Positions 47,701 to 57,867 of a stretch of DNA of 64,000 bases are shown here, one piece after another. The stretch spans positions 28,868,003 through 28,932,002 of the forward strand of contig NC_134016.1 in the NCBI RefSeq assembly GCF_040712315.1, given 5' to 3'. Origin of the DNA: Castanea sativa (lineage: Eukaryota > Streptophyta > Magnoliopsida > Fagales > Fagaceae). The translations under genes were made by a program, and so were the position numbers. The notes beneath the pieces were generated by a model, which searched no databases, was not told the origin of the DNA, and saw only the letters and a program-made list of their open reading frames with translations. Numbering within the stretch: the first letter of the stretch is position 1; every line of letters starts with the position of its first letter.

Positions 47701-50006
47701 TCTTCTGTCAATGAGGCTTTCAAGATATTAGTTCATCACAAAGTATGAATTATACATAAATTCATCTAAACTTAGGCCACATTTAGTTCCAGTCCAGATT
47801 TCCCTATTTCATTTTTGACAGTTTACATGTTAGGAAGATGTGTGCTTCTTTTCTAGAGCCCAATGCAACTTTTAAAATTGCCCAATGCTCATAAAATAAA
47901 TAAGCAAATACTACAAGGTTCAAGATGAAAGCAGGTTTTAAGATGCCTATACTGTCCATACAGAAAAGTATGTTATAGTAGATTCTGACCTCAGTTTTCT
48001 GATTACTGTTGTGAGTGTCATCAAGCTAAGGTTAATATGGCACCCTTCCCTGAGCCTAGCACCATCTGCATGTGTCTGCGAAGCTCTTTCGCTTCCAGCT
48101 AGATCTACAAAATTCTGCAGATCATAGATATTAATGATTACTCTATGAAAGTAAGCATTAGTGCAGTTTAAATTAGCAGGTAAAGGTAAGAATGCTTTAT
48201 ATTTACCAAGCTTGCAACAAAAGACCTCACGCAATCTGAATTTTCACGGAGAGTACTTTCAATTGTCTGTGTGGAGAAACAAAAGTATTTATAATATGTT
48301 ACTTGTCAGAAGAAAAATCTTCATCTAAATAATAATAATAATACCAAGAGAAATGATCCATGAAAGTTACCAGCCGTATTATCTGATGTGAACGTGAGCT
48401 GTTATCATTAAGGGCAGTTTCACCAACTTGCCTTTGAGCTACAAAACCAAAAAATATGGTAAATTCCCACCAAGACATAAAAAAATAATAAGGAAGCTAA
48501 GCTAACTCAAGCATAAGGAGATACAATTTTATACCTTCACAAATACTGATCAATTGTCTCAAATGTTGATCATCATTTGCTGTTTCCTCTACCAACTTTT
48601 CAACCACGGTACCTTTCTGCATGGAGAGAATGACAAAAATTCCAGATGATGGTGGAAAATATCAGTCAAAAGTCAAAGCAAATTCCTAAAAACAGGAAAA
48701 AAATTTACAGATATAATACCTCTGGATCATCCAACAACTTCAGATTGCGACCAGATTCTGAATTTAACAGGTCTCTTACATTCTCATTATATATTTCAAG
48801 TCCAGAAATTTTTATTGTAAAATCTCTCTCTGGTGTCTGCAATCATACCAAATGAGCATAAAATTAGTTGGGATATGTGCTGCTGTAACTTCATCAACCC
48901 GAGTAAGTAGTCATACAAATAAAGAATTTTGTAACATAGAAAGTTCAAGTGGGAAGCTAGTTATACAAATCAATACTGAAGATTTTGATAAAGTGAAAAA
49001 CTCCAAGCTCAACTTTTTGAGGGGATACTTGATTTTGTTATTCTTTCTTTTTGCCTAGCCAATACCAGGAATGACTTGAAATACTTTGTAAGTATCTTAT
49101 CTACTCTATTTTGTAGACATCTTATCTTTTTGTGTCATGAATTTCGTTTAGATACTCTTCAATTATACTGTAATTTTTATTAGATGTAAAAAATTATGCC
49201 TTAATCATAATATCGTCATAAATTTTTGCGTATATTTCGGCCTCATGTCAAATTAAAAAATTATCTAGTTCGGGGCGTCAGACCCCCTAAAATAAGTTCC
49301 ATGCTCTGCCACAGAATAGAATTCAAGAAAAACCCAAGGAACAATAATATTAGGCTACCCTAAAGCTTACATTCATTATATGCCTATAGATATCATTAAC
49401 AGCTTTCTCTGTGATTCCTCTCATTGTGTACGTCTTCCCGCTGCTAGTTTGTCCATATGCAAATATAGTTGCTGCAATACAAGATATAGAATGATTGTTT
49501 AATTCCAAGCAAAAAAAAAAATTAAAAAAGTAGGCAAGATAATTAAAGGATATGTACTACCATTGATGCCCATCAAAGAAGACAGGGCAACAGTTTTAAC
49601 TCCTTCCTCATACACTGCTTCGGTTATACTAGCAGGACCAAAAACTTTATCTGTAATAAGAAGAACCTAGTTAACTGATGATTTTTGAAAGCATAAACAG
49701 AAAGAAAACAAACTTTTAGATACATTATAATAATTAGTTATTGAGAGGAGATGAAAGAAATCAAATACCAAACGAGAACGATGCCGGTTGAGCTGAACGT
49801 TCCTGAGGTGGAGGCTTATACACAATTGTATGATCATCAATGCAATCCCATGCAACCTGGTCTTTGGCCAGCTGCTCCCTTTTGTTTAGAGGCCTTAACC
49901 GTACTGTTACGACAATCTTCTCTTCCCTAGATCTTGGCCCTCCCGGGGTTGATACTGGTGTCCTGTCTATCTTTGAAGCTGGTGTTCCTGGAGTTCTTAC
50001 AGTCAT
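44742..50006 (-). CDS. NACK1: Kinesin-7A, NACK1/HINKEL-type cytokinesis kinesin
   Basis: Fourteen coding exons join in frame (minus strand): 50,006-49,769, 49,650-49,561, 49,471-49,371, 48,836-48,720, 48,616-48,535, 48,438-48,371, 48,266-48,207, 48,114-47,990, 47,284-47,086, 46,989-46,879, 46,786-46,694, 46,587-45,634, 45,500-45,175 and 45,069-44,742. All introns are GT-AG. The 963 residues are close to tobacco NACK1. The N-terminus [18 protein letters not shown] is diagnostic. The motor has the P-loop GQTSSGKT (116-123), switch I NDNSSRSH (220-227) and switch II DLAGSE (256-261). Coiled coils follow, then a conserved C-terminal domain ending [10 protein letters not shown]. In tobacco and Arabidopsis this kinesin activates a MAPKKK at the phragmoplast to drive cell-plate growth. 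Paralogues such as TETRASPORE/NACK2 are less likely given the N-terminus. Confidence 0.96.
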
Positions 50007-51033
50007 CTTTACACTTAAAATCTAGAAGTGAGCTTACAATAACACAATGAAGAAATGGGAACTAGGCCTCTCCCACAAGAATCAAACTCTCTCTGAATGT
50101 GACAGTAACTAGGATAGAATAGCAATAGCTGCTAGATCCTAAATGTATCTGTGAAAATCAAATAATGGGTCAGTCTATGAAAAAAGAACTAAAATTGGAT
50201 TATATTTTAACAACTTTGGGTGAAATTTACAAATCTGAACTTATGAAGATACCATCAAAAGAAATTCAATATAAACCTTAAAATGAAATAGGCGAAAAAA
50301 AGGAATTGGGGTTTTAATTTTAATGTTCCTTCCTTACAAAATTTTAGCCCAAATCCTCAATTGTATATAAAATACAGCACAATAACAAAATGAAAATTTT
50401 TATTTTATTAGTTCTAAAACATCAAAATCAAAACAAATCAGATGCTTTGTTAAAATGGGTCATTACACACATTTATTTATTTACAGGCTTATTTTATGTT
50501 TACTATCAAAGATATTTCAAAGCATATACAAAATCAAAGGATTTTTTTTTTTTTTAATTCCTCACATCACATTGGGGACACACAAGCAGGGAGTGATCAT
50601 GAACATGCTGAGGATTTTGAAGTGTGATTTTTATTACTCACTTTATTCTCAAAAATTGAACAGAACTAAACTAATATATATACAATGCAATATTATCAAA
50701 TTCATGTTTACATTTTCTTGGATCAAACAATTTAATCTATCAAACTGCAAATTACAAAATGAAATTATTTAAAAAAAAATATTTCCCCAAAATTTTCTAC
50801 TCATTTTCAAGTTCAGGTTAGATTTAATCCCAACAAGTTTTTCCTAATCTGTAGATTATTTCCTCATAATCTGAAGCTGATGACTTCAAAATATCCAAGA
50901 AGATCAACAATAACAAAAAAAGTTTCCATTTTTAAACACAGATAATAACAACTAAAAAATCGAATTGAATCATAAAAGGAAACTTAGTTATAGATATAGA
51001 AATAGAGAACTACAATAGGAAAAATCACTCACC
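50007..51033 (-). other. 5' UTR and 5'-UTR intron of the NACK1-type gene
   Basis: On the minus strand a donor (tcg followed by gtgagtg) falls at 51,033/51,032, and a fitting acceptor (tttcacag) lies at 50,149, leaving a second leader exon 50,148-50,007 before the ATG. The intron of about 880 bp is AT-rich and has no coding signal. Transcript data would be needed to fix both sites. Confidence 0.55.
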
Positions 51034-51300
51034 GAAGCTTCGAGAAATATTCGAGGCAGACGAAACGAAACCGAAATCGATCTACAAGTTTACCAAAACA
51101 AGAAGAATGGAGTTAGGTTTTTCTGAGACAAATTTGAGAGAGAAAGATAGAGACGAGAGCGTCAGAGAGAGAGAGAAAGCTTTATTGTGGAAAGAGAGAG
51201 TTTTCTAGGGTTTGAAGAGAGAGAGAGAGAGAGAGATACAAAAACAAAAAAAAAACGAAATGAAAGAAAAGCTTTTTGAGGTCTCTTCTCTCAGTGTGTG
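51034..51300 (-). other. Predicted 5' UTR exon 1 with GA repeats
   Basis: It contains a GA/CT-rich leader, with a pure (GA)n run at about 51,216-51,236 and other GA clusters on the plus strand (CT on the transcript). CT-rich leaders are common in plant genes. The transcription start is not determined. Confidence 0.45.
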
Positions 51301-51367
51301 ATTGCGATTGCGACACAGCTTTCTCTCTCTCTCTCTCGCTCTGTCCAATCCTTTTTGAATTTGGGTC

Positions 51368-51378
51368 TCCAACGGCTA
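51368..51378. promoter_or_regulatory. MSA element (mitosis-specific activator), perfect consensus
   Basis: TCCAACGGCTA fits the published consensus YCYAACGGYYA at every position. It lies just upstream of the predicted NACK1 leader. MSA motifs bind three-repeat MYB factors that switch on G2/M genes, a class that includes NACK1-type kinesins. Confidence 0.75.
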
Positions 51379-51476
51379 GTTCTTCTTTTTCTCGTTTTTC
51401 TTTTTTTAAATAACAATAATTTTGTCTCTCTCTCGCCGAGTTAAATCACCAAGTAAAGCGGTCCCAGCTTTCAAGT

Positions 51477-51487
51477 TCCAACGGTTT
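51477..51487. promoter_or_regulatory. Second MSA-like element
   Basis: TCCAACGGTTT matches the MSA consensus at ten of eleven positions with the AACGG core intact, about 110 bp beyond the first. Confidence 0.6.
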
Positions 51488-51499
51488 TTCTTTGGTTGA

Positions 51500-53690
51500 T
51501 TATTATTTTTAATTTAATTCTCCGACAAAAGGACAAAAAAGTAAAAGGGTATGTTGCTCAAGTACCCCTACGATTTTCTGTTATTATTTTTTCGTCCTGC
51601 AAAGCCTGCCATATTTATTCTACGCCCATTATTTTTGGAGATACCTATTCTACGAAAACATAACATGTACGAGTTTCATATACTGTAATTTAACTATGTT
51701 GTTCATTTTTTTTTTTTTTTTTTTATCTGAACTATGTTGTTCATTAGTCAATATAACTTGAGGAAATGTACCAAAAATTTGAACATAATTTTTGGGTAGC
51801 AAATTAGGAAGTATGTGTTCAATAAATTTCTCTTAAGTTGTGTCCTAATGAATTTAAATTGATGTGAATTTCAATTACATCAATTTACAATTTTTTTTTA
51901 ATTTGGTACATTTTAAAATTACAAAGTTAAGTTGTTTAGTATTAATGATAATGATGGTAATGTTTTTGGAATTGATATGGTGGTGGAATGGCATTAGATA
52001 TGATGATGTTAATGGAGGTGATAAAATGATAATTGTAGTGGTGCTGGTAATGACACCTTTGTGCCCTGTGACCAACATCAATAGTCAATAAATAGTTAAT
52101 GTATAAATTTATCTTGAAATTATATACTAGAAATAGCACTCTTGTTTAGTAAAACAAGGAAAATTATTAGTATTTAGAAAATTTTTAACTACAAATTTGA
52201 AATAGACTTTTACATGAAAAACTCTTTTCCAAACATTATGCTCCTCAAATCTTGAACCTTTTTTAGGCCTAAGTTTGATCCAAAAACTTAAAAATCTAAC
52301 CAAGAATAGGTTGTGCCCTAAAAGAAAATCAAATTTATAGTATATTAAGTCAGTCGATATTTGGGTTTTAAAGACCATAACCAATCCAAAAAAAAATTAT
52401 AAAATATAATGCTAGGACCAGAACTTTCACCACATTTTTGTTTTAAAAAATAGAAAATCATCCTCATATCATTCTAAACATAAACTAAGACCGTTTATTT
52501 TGGTGTAAAATGATATTTTTAGCAAAAAATTAGAACCTATTTTCAACGATGGCAATTGCCACGTATGGGTAGGGAAATGGTGGTGGTGGTAGTGGTTGTA
52601 GCAAAAGTGATGGGTTGCAATTGACAATGAAGATAGTGATAGCAAGTTGATGGTGGTTAATGCTAACGACGATGGCCCGCGGTGGTTGTTAGGAAAACTT
52701 GGAACTTGGGTTACTTGAGGGAATTTAAGTGGATTCTTGAAATTTGAAAGCTAAAGTTTAGGATGGAAAGATATAGAGTGTTCGTTTATGGTTTGGAGTT
52801 GAGATGGGATTTATGTTTGATGTGAGATCTTGTTAGATTAAAGATTAGGGTTAGTGTTTTGAGGGCTTGGGAATTTTGGGTATAGCATTAGAATAGAGGA
52901 ATTTGGGTGATTGATGAGGGTTCTTGAATGTAAATGCAACTAAGGTTTGATGATTATGAAATTAGGGTTTTGGATTGCAAGTGGGAGTTTGGTTGATGAT
53001 GGATCTAGAAAATTGATTGCATGAGTATGGTGGGTGATCGAAAGGATTGTCTTCTTCAAGAGAGTCACCTTCCCTAATGAGTCTACTTTAAGAGGGCATA
53101 TACCTACCAGCAACAATAGATCACAAATCTAAGCACAAAAGAGTATTCCTCATTTAATCCTCCAAATTAGAGTTACAAACATATACATATAAGGTTAGGT
53201 TCAAGTTACACTTAGTATAACTCTAAGTTATGTTACACCATCCAATAACTTGTTATAAAATTCATATTTTGAAAATCCCACCATTAAATTATATGTTCTA
53301 TATGTTCTAAACATTCATGCGAATTTTCATGTTAATTGGATGTTATTTACCAATTAATCCATAAACTCATTTTTTATGTATTATTTTAAACTACAAAAAC
53401 TTAAATTTAAACAATTGATTAATGACATGGCTATTAATCTTTAATCACCTTGAAATTTTGCAAGTATGAAAAATAAATGAAAAATAATTTAATCTAACGA
53501 TAGATTTGTAAAAATTCGCATCCAATTAAAAAATATTGATTGGTGTAATATTACTTAATTACCTTATTAATTCAACATGTGCTCACAAGAATTAATACAT
53601 GTGATTCATGTTGTGCTTGAACTGAACTCCATCTAACTCAACTAGTCTATCTAAAACTACAAGTAACTAACTAATCATAACATATGAAAC
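51500..53690. other. Intergenic, no gene seen
   Basis: AT-rich DNA with ATG/GGTGGT-rich patches around 51,940-52,060 and 52,570-52,690. No conserved coding block is recognisable. Confidence 0.5.
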
Positions 53691-53691
53691 T

Positions 53692-53700
53692 CTTGTAATC
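53692..53700. other. Left 9-bp target-site duplication (cttgtaatc)
   Basis: Identical to 54,213-54,221. Confidence 0.8.
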
Positions 53701-54212
53701 AACAAAATTTGGTGAACAACATCTTTTTAGAAAATTATTAGATAAATAGCATGCGATTGAAAGTATTTAGTAAGTTGGACTCTTTTTTGGAACTCAAGTT
53801 TGTGAAACTCAAATTCCAACCCAAAATAGAGTTTCACAAACTTGATTTACTCTTGGATTCATCTAACATGGATCTAAACTCGAGTTCCAGTTGGAAATCG
53901 AGTTTGGTATACTCGAGTACTCGAGTTCCTCTTCTTTTCCCCAACTTGGAACTCAAGTCTAGCAAACTCGAGTTTCTTGCAACTAATTTTTTTTTTTAAA
54001 TAGAACTCGAGTTCCAAGTGTTTTTTTTTTTTTTTAAATCCACATCAGATGAGTCCAAGCATAAATCGAGTTTCCTGGGAAACTCGATTTTGGGTTGGAA
54101 CTTGAGTTTGACAAACTCGAGTTCCAAAAACAGTCCAACTAACTTAATAAGTTCAAACGTGTGCTAGTCACCAAATTTTTTCTAAAAAATGTACTATTTA
54201 CCAAATTTTGCC
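53701..54212. mobile_element. Mutator-like MITE with long inverted repeats and 9-bp target duplication
   Basis: The element is 512 bp. Its left arm (caaaatttggt, then agtaagttggac, then ggaactcaagtttgtgaaac, then ttccaacccaaaat) is mirrored by the right arm read backwards over about 150 bp. A perfect 9-bp direct repeat, cttgtaatc, flanks it, the size typical of Mutator-like elements. The interior is filled with gaactcgagttcc-type palindromic words. No transposase is encoded. Confidence 0.82.
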
Positions 54213-54221
54213 CTTGTAATC
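54213..54221. other. Right 9-bp target-site duplication (cttgtaatc)
   Basis: Partner of 53,692-53,700. Confidence 0.8.
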
Positions 54222-54883
54222 GCATCCAAGTGAGCTCTTGGTTAACAAGAAATGGCTAATTCACTTGCATAAAAGTGAGAGGAGGCTACAACAAATTTTT
54301 GGGGTGAAAGTGATGACTAGGCCCTTCATAGTGTTGCAACTTCTCATGCTAATAGTGGTTGATGAGGTGATGACAAATAGGCTATGTAGGACCAACAATA
54401 AGTGGTTGCAACAGTCAATTGCAACAGTCAATGGCGACACCACCTTATGGCCAGGGTGGTCCTAGGACTACCCTAACCTGGAAAAAAAATTTTGCATATA
54501 TAATAATTTAAAATTTTATATTTATTTACCTTTAAAAAAAATTTTGGGACCACCTTGAATTTTTTTTATGCCAATAAAATTAAATTTTGGTCTATAATTT
54601 AAGCAACTTAACAATATATTAGGGGTTTTCAAGCAAAAAGGAAAAACTAAAAAAAAAATTGAACTAAAATCTAAAAAAAAAATTATAATAAAACTACTAA
54701 AGGCTTGGCAATGACTTGATTCCTTGACTAAGCACACTGCCCAATACAACACAATTTTCAATCTTTTATTATTTATTATTATTATCTTTCCTCACTAGAC
54801 ATATATTATTTCTCATTTTTAATTTTGTTCTCTTATTTATTCTTAACCACACATGTCTTCGGTCTCCTCGATTTCTACACTTC

Positions 54884-55283
54884 GAGTCTGTTTGGATATC
54901 GCTTATTTTACTGAAACTGAAAACTTATTATTGAAAGTACTATAGATAAAGGTAAAAGTTAGTTAAAATAGTATAGTGAGGCCCATGAATAGTACCAAAA
55001 AATGCAATGAGACCTATAAATAGTAGCAACAATAAGCTAAATAGTAAAATAATTTTAATTTTTCATTTCAATCCAAACACATGCTTCGTTTGTGTTTGGA
55101 TAAATTATTTTTAGCCAGCTTATTTTACTATTCATATTATTTTTGCTACTATTCTTAGGCCCTACTGCATTTTTGGGTACTATTCATGGACCCCATTGTA
55201 CTATTTAGGTAACTTTTACCTATATTTACAGTATTTTCATCAAAAAATTTTCAGTTTTAGCAAAATAAGCGATTCCCAGACAC
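54884..55283. mobile_element. 400-bp palindrome of two head-to-head MITE copies
   Basis: The arm 54,884-55,081 (cgcttattttactgaaactg, then catgaatagtaccaaaaaat, ending atccaaacac) is followed after a few bases by its inverted copy to 55,283. Each arm is itself bounded by GTTTGGAT and ATCCAAAC. The same family appears as a fragment in the first intron of the epimerase gene. Confidence 0.8.
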
Positions 55284-55289
55284 TTTTAC

Positions 55290-57860
55290 ATCTAAGTTTT
55301 AAATTGCATTACATCTTCATCTACACTTTTACATCTATGTCTTTCCTTCCTCCTTGTTCGTAAATTCTGTGTCTTCTACCTGTACCATTGTGGCAGTGTC
55401 TCTTCTCAAGTTTTGAGTTTCAAATTTCTTAATAAGATTTTTTTTTTAGCTGTATAGGTACCTTTGTTCATTTCTTTTCTTTTCTTTTTTTCCTTTTGAG
55501 GTTTTTCGGTGTACAGGAAGCAAATTTAAGAACAATTTTTATTTAAGTACAAACTTCATGCTGGCCAAATCTTGAATTTCGGCCCGTATTTACTAAAAAG
55601 TCCTGAAACACCCGAAATAGGTCGGAATGACCCAAATTTTTTTCAAAGTGGAATAGAGTGGGTTACTGTTCCGGTTTGTTTACCGACATGGTATTTTTAG
55701 GCCGTTCCAGCCGGAACAGAACGAAATTAATAACATTGAATCATACCTAATTACCTAAAAGCTAAAATAAAATTGTGTAATTTATACTTCTTAAAGAATA
55801 TCCTGGACAAAATTCCTAGAGTCACCACTGGCAACAATTAGTAACTAGTGCTTGCGATCAATAACAAACGGGCAAGCCAAGCCAAGTGGTGATGAAGAGG
55901 GGTCTAAGGGTATGGGTGGTGGGAATGGAGTCCATGCTTTTTCCCAAAAACAAATTTTTCTTTTTAAAAAAAAAAGAACATAAACTATTTTCAAAACCGC
56001 TTTAGGTTAGTTTTCTATAATTTTTCTTTCATTAATATACACACACACACCAAAAGTAACTTGCACAACTAATGAAATTGTGAGTTCAAATAGAGTGATG
56101 CTATATTGCTATGATCACAATATATTTTACAACTAACATAATTTGTTTTTATTGGAGTAACATCATTTTCACCTGAGTCTACCATTAACACCACTTTTTA
56201 CACACCAATTATTATAGATCATGTCGACAATTTTTGTGTATGACTTGTTGGCCTAAACAAGCAAAAATAAAAGTAATAAGTTATGCCCCAGATACAATTA
56301 CTACCGGTAATCTGATATTTGCAGGTGCTTGGATGTAGGTTGCTATACTTAATATAAGTTTATGGAACATGTTGAATGATAATGAACTCCATATTTCCTT
56401 CTCATTCATTCATTCATATTCGATGTGTTTGTATTATCAACATATCAAATACTTACTACAGAATAAAAATTTGGGTCCTAGAAGTTATAATTGTGGCAAT
56501 GGCTATCTTCCTTTTGTAACAAATTACACTCTCAATAATATTAAGATAATTTAACGATTAAACTCTAACACCAAAATATCTTGTTAAGATATTTTATTTT
56601 AACAAGATAATTTATTTTAAATAAAATTCTGAAGCCTAATTTTCAAGAAATTCAATTACCAAATCTTTAAGGTAATTTAAAATAAAATAAAATATTTATT
56701 TTGAACATATATCATATTTTGTGTTTTAATATAATAAAACTTACACATTACATACCTTGTGACTTAGTATATGTATGTATAACACATTGTAAAATTAAAA
56801 TGTTTTAACATGATTTGTTAATTTTTAAGCTAGTTTCGATGATATTAGTAAAATGTTTCATTGACAAAAAATATTTAAGTAAAATAGTTTCACTTATTCA
56901 TGCATCACACCAGCATACTACTAACTTATTCCAAATCTTATAATGAATAATCTCTCATATTTATTAGTTCACAATTTTTTTAATAGAAATTTTGAATACA
57001 ATGTCAATTAACACACAGTTGTATATACCTAACACAAATGGCTAGTATCCCGAACCCTCTGAGGACCACTAATATGACCAATATCCTGGTCCCAAAGCAA
57101 ACAAATTTGTCACTTCTTACAGTTAATATAGAGACCTTCACTCACTTTCTCTATGTTAACTTGCACAACTCACCTCAGGCAACCACAAAACGCTTCATTC
57201 AGGTTAATCAGCATCATCACAAAATATAAATCTATTGAACTAAATTCGGACAGCCAAGTAATTCAAACATCAACTGTTAATTCGTTTCACACTACCAATT
57301 ATCAAAATGATATATAAGTCACTTTGTCAAACGGAGCTGGATAGCCAAATTTAACCATTATATACATCATCCAACTCCCTCCCAAAAAAAAGGGGGAAAA
57401 AAAAGAGAAGAAAAAACACCCTTGTAACAACCTCTTTTGTTATCACATAGTGACATAAAAAACTAAAAGTCAGAACAAACAAAAGGAGTATATTATATAT
57501 GCGCCATCAACTTGAAGCAGTATAATATTTTTCGCTCATCTGCAATGTATCATCTCCGTGCTCATCTTTACTTTCCTTTCCTTTTTTCTCCACTTACCTT
57601 GGGCCTTATTGTGTTCACTTATGCCATTGAGTTTTTTCCTTTTTTCAAAATGTTCATCCTTTTCTTTTTCTTTTTTGTCTTTTTTCTATTTTCTTCTTTA
57701 TAATGTTTAGCATCTTGCGATAGTCCACTTTTTTCTCTGTTTCTTTTGCATGTAACAGGAGATTTATATCATATAAACTCCCTCAAGTGGCATGTTTCAG
57801 CATGTCACTTACAAGATTTATGATTTGTGGCAAGTAAAGATAATCCAGCTGTGTCATTTC
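55290..57860. other. Intergenic, no gene supported
   Basis: A gene-like C/T-rich stretch at 57,540-57,720 is only low-complexity DNA. The (AC)n run near 56,038-56,050 is short. I see no exon-like blocks. Confidence 0.5.
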
Positions 57861-57867
57861 CTGATTT

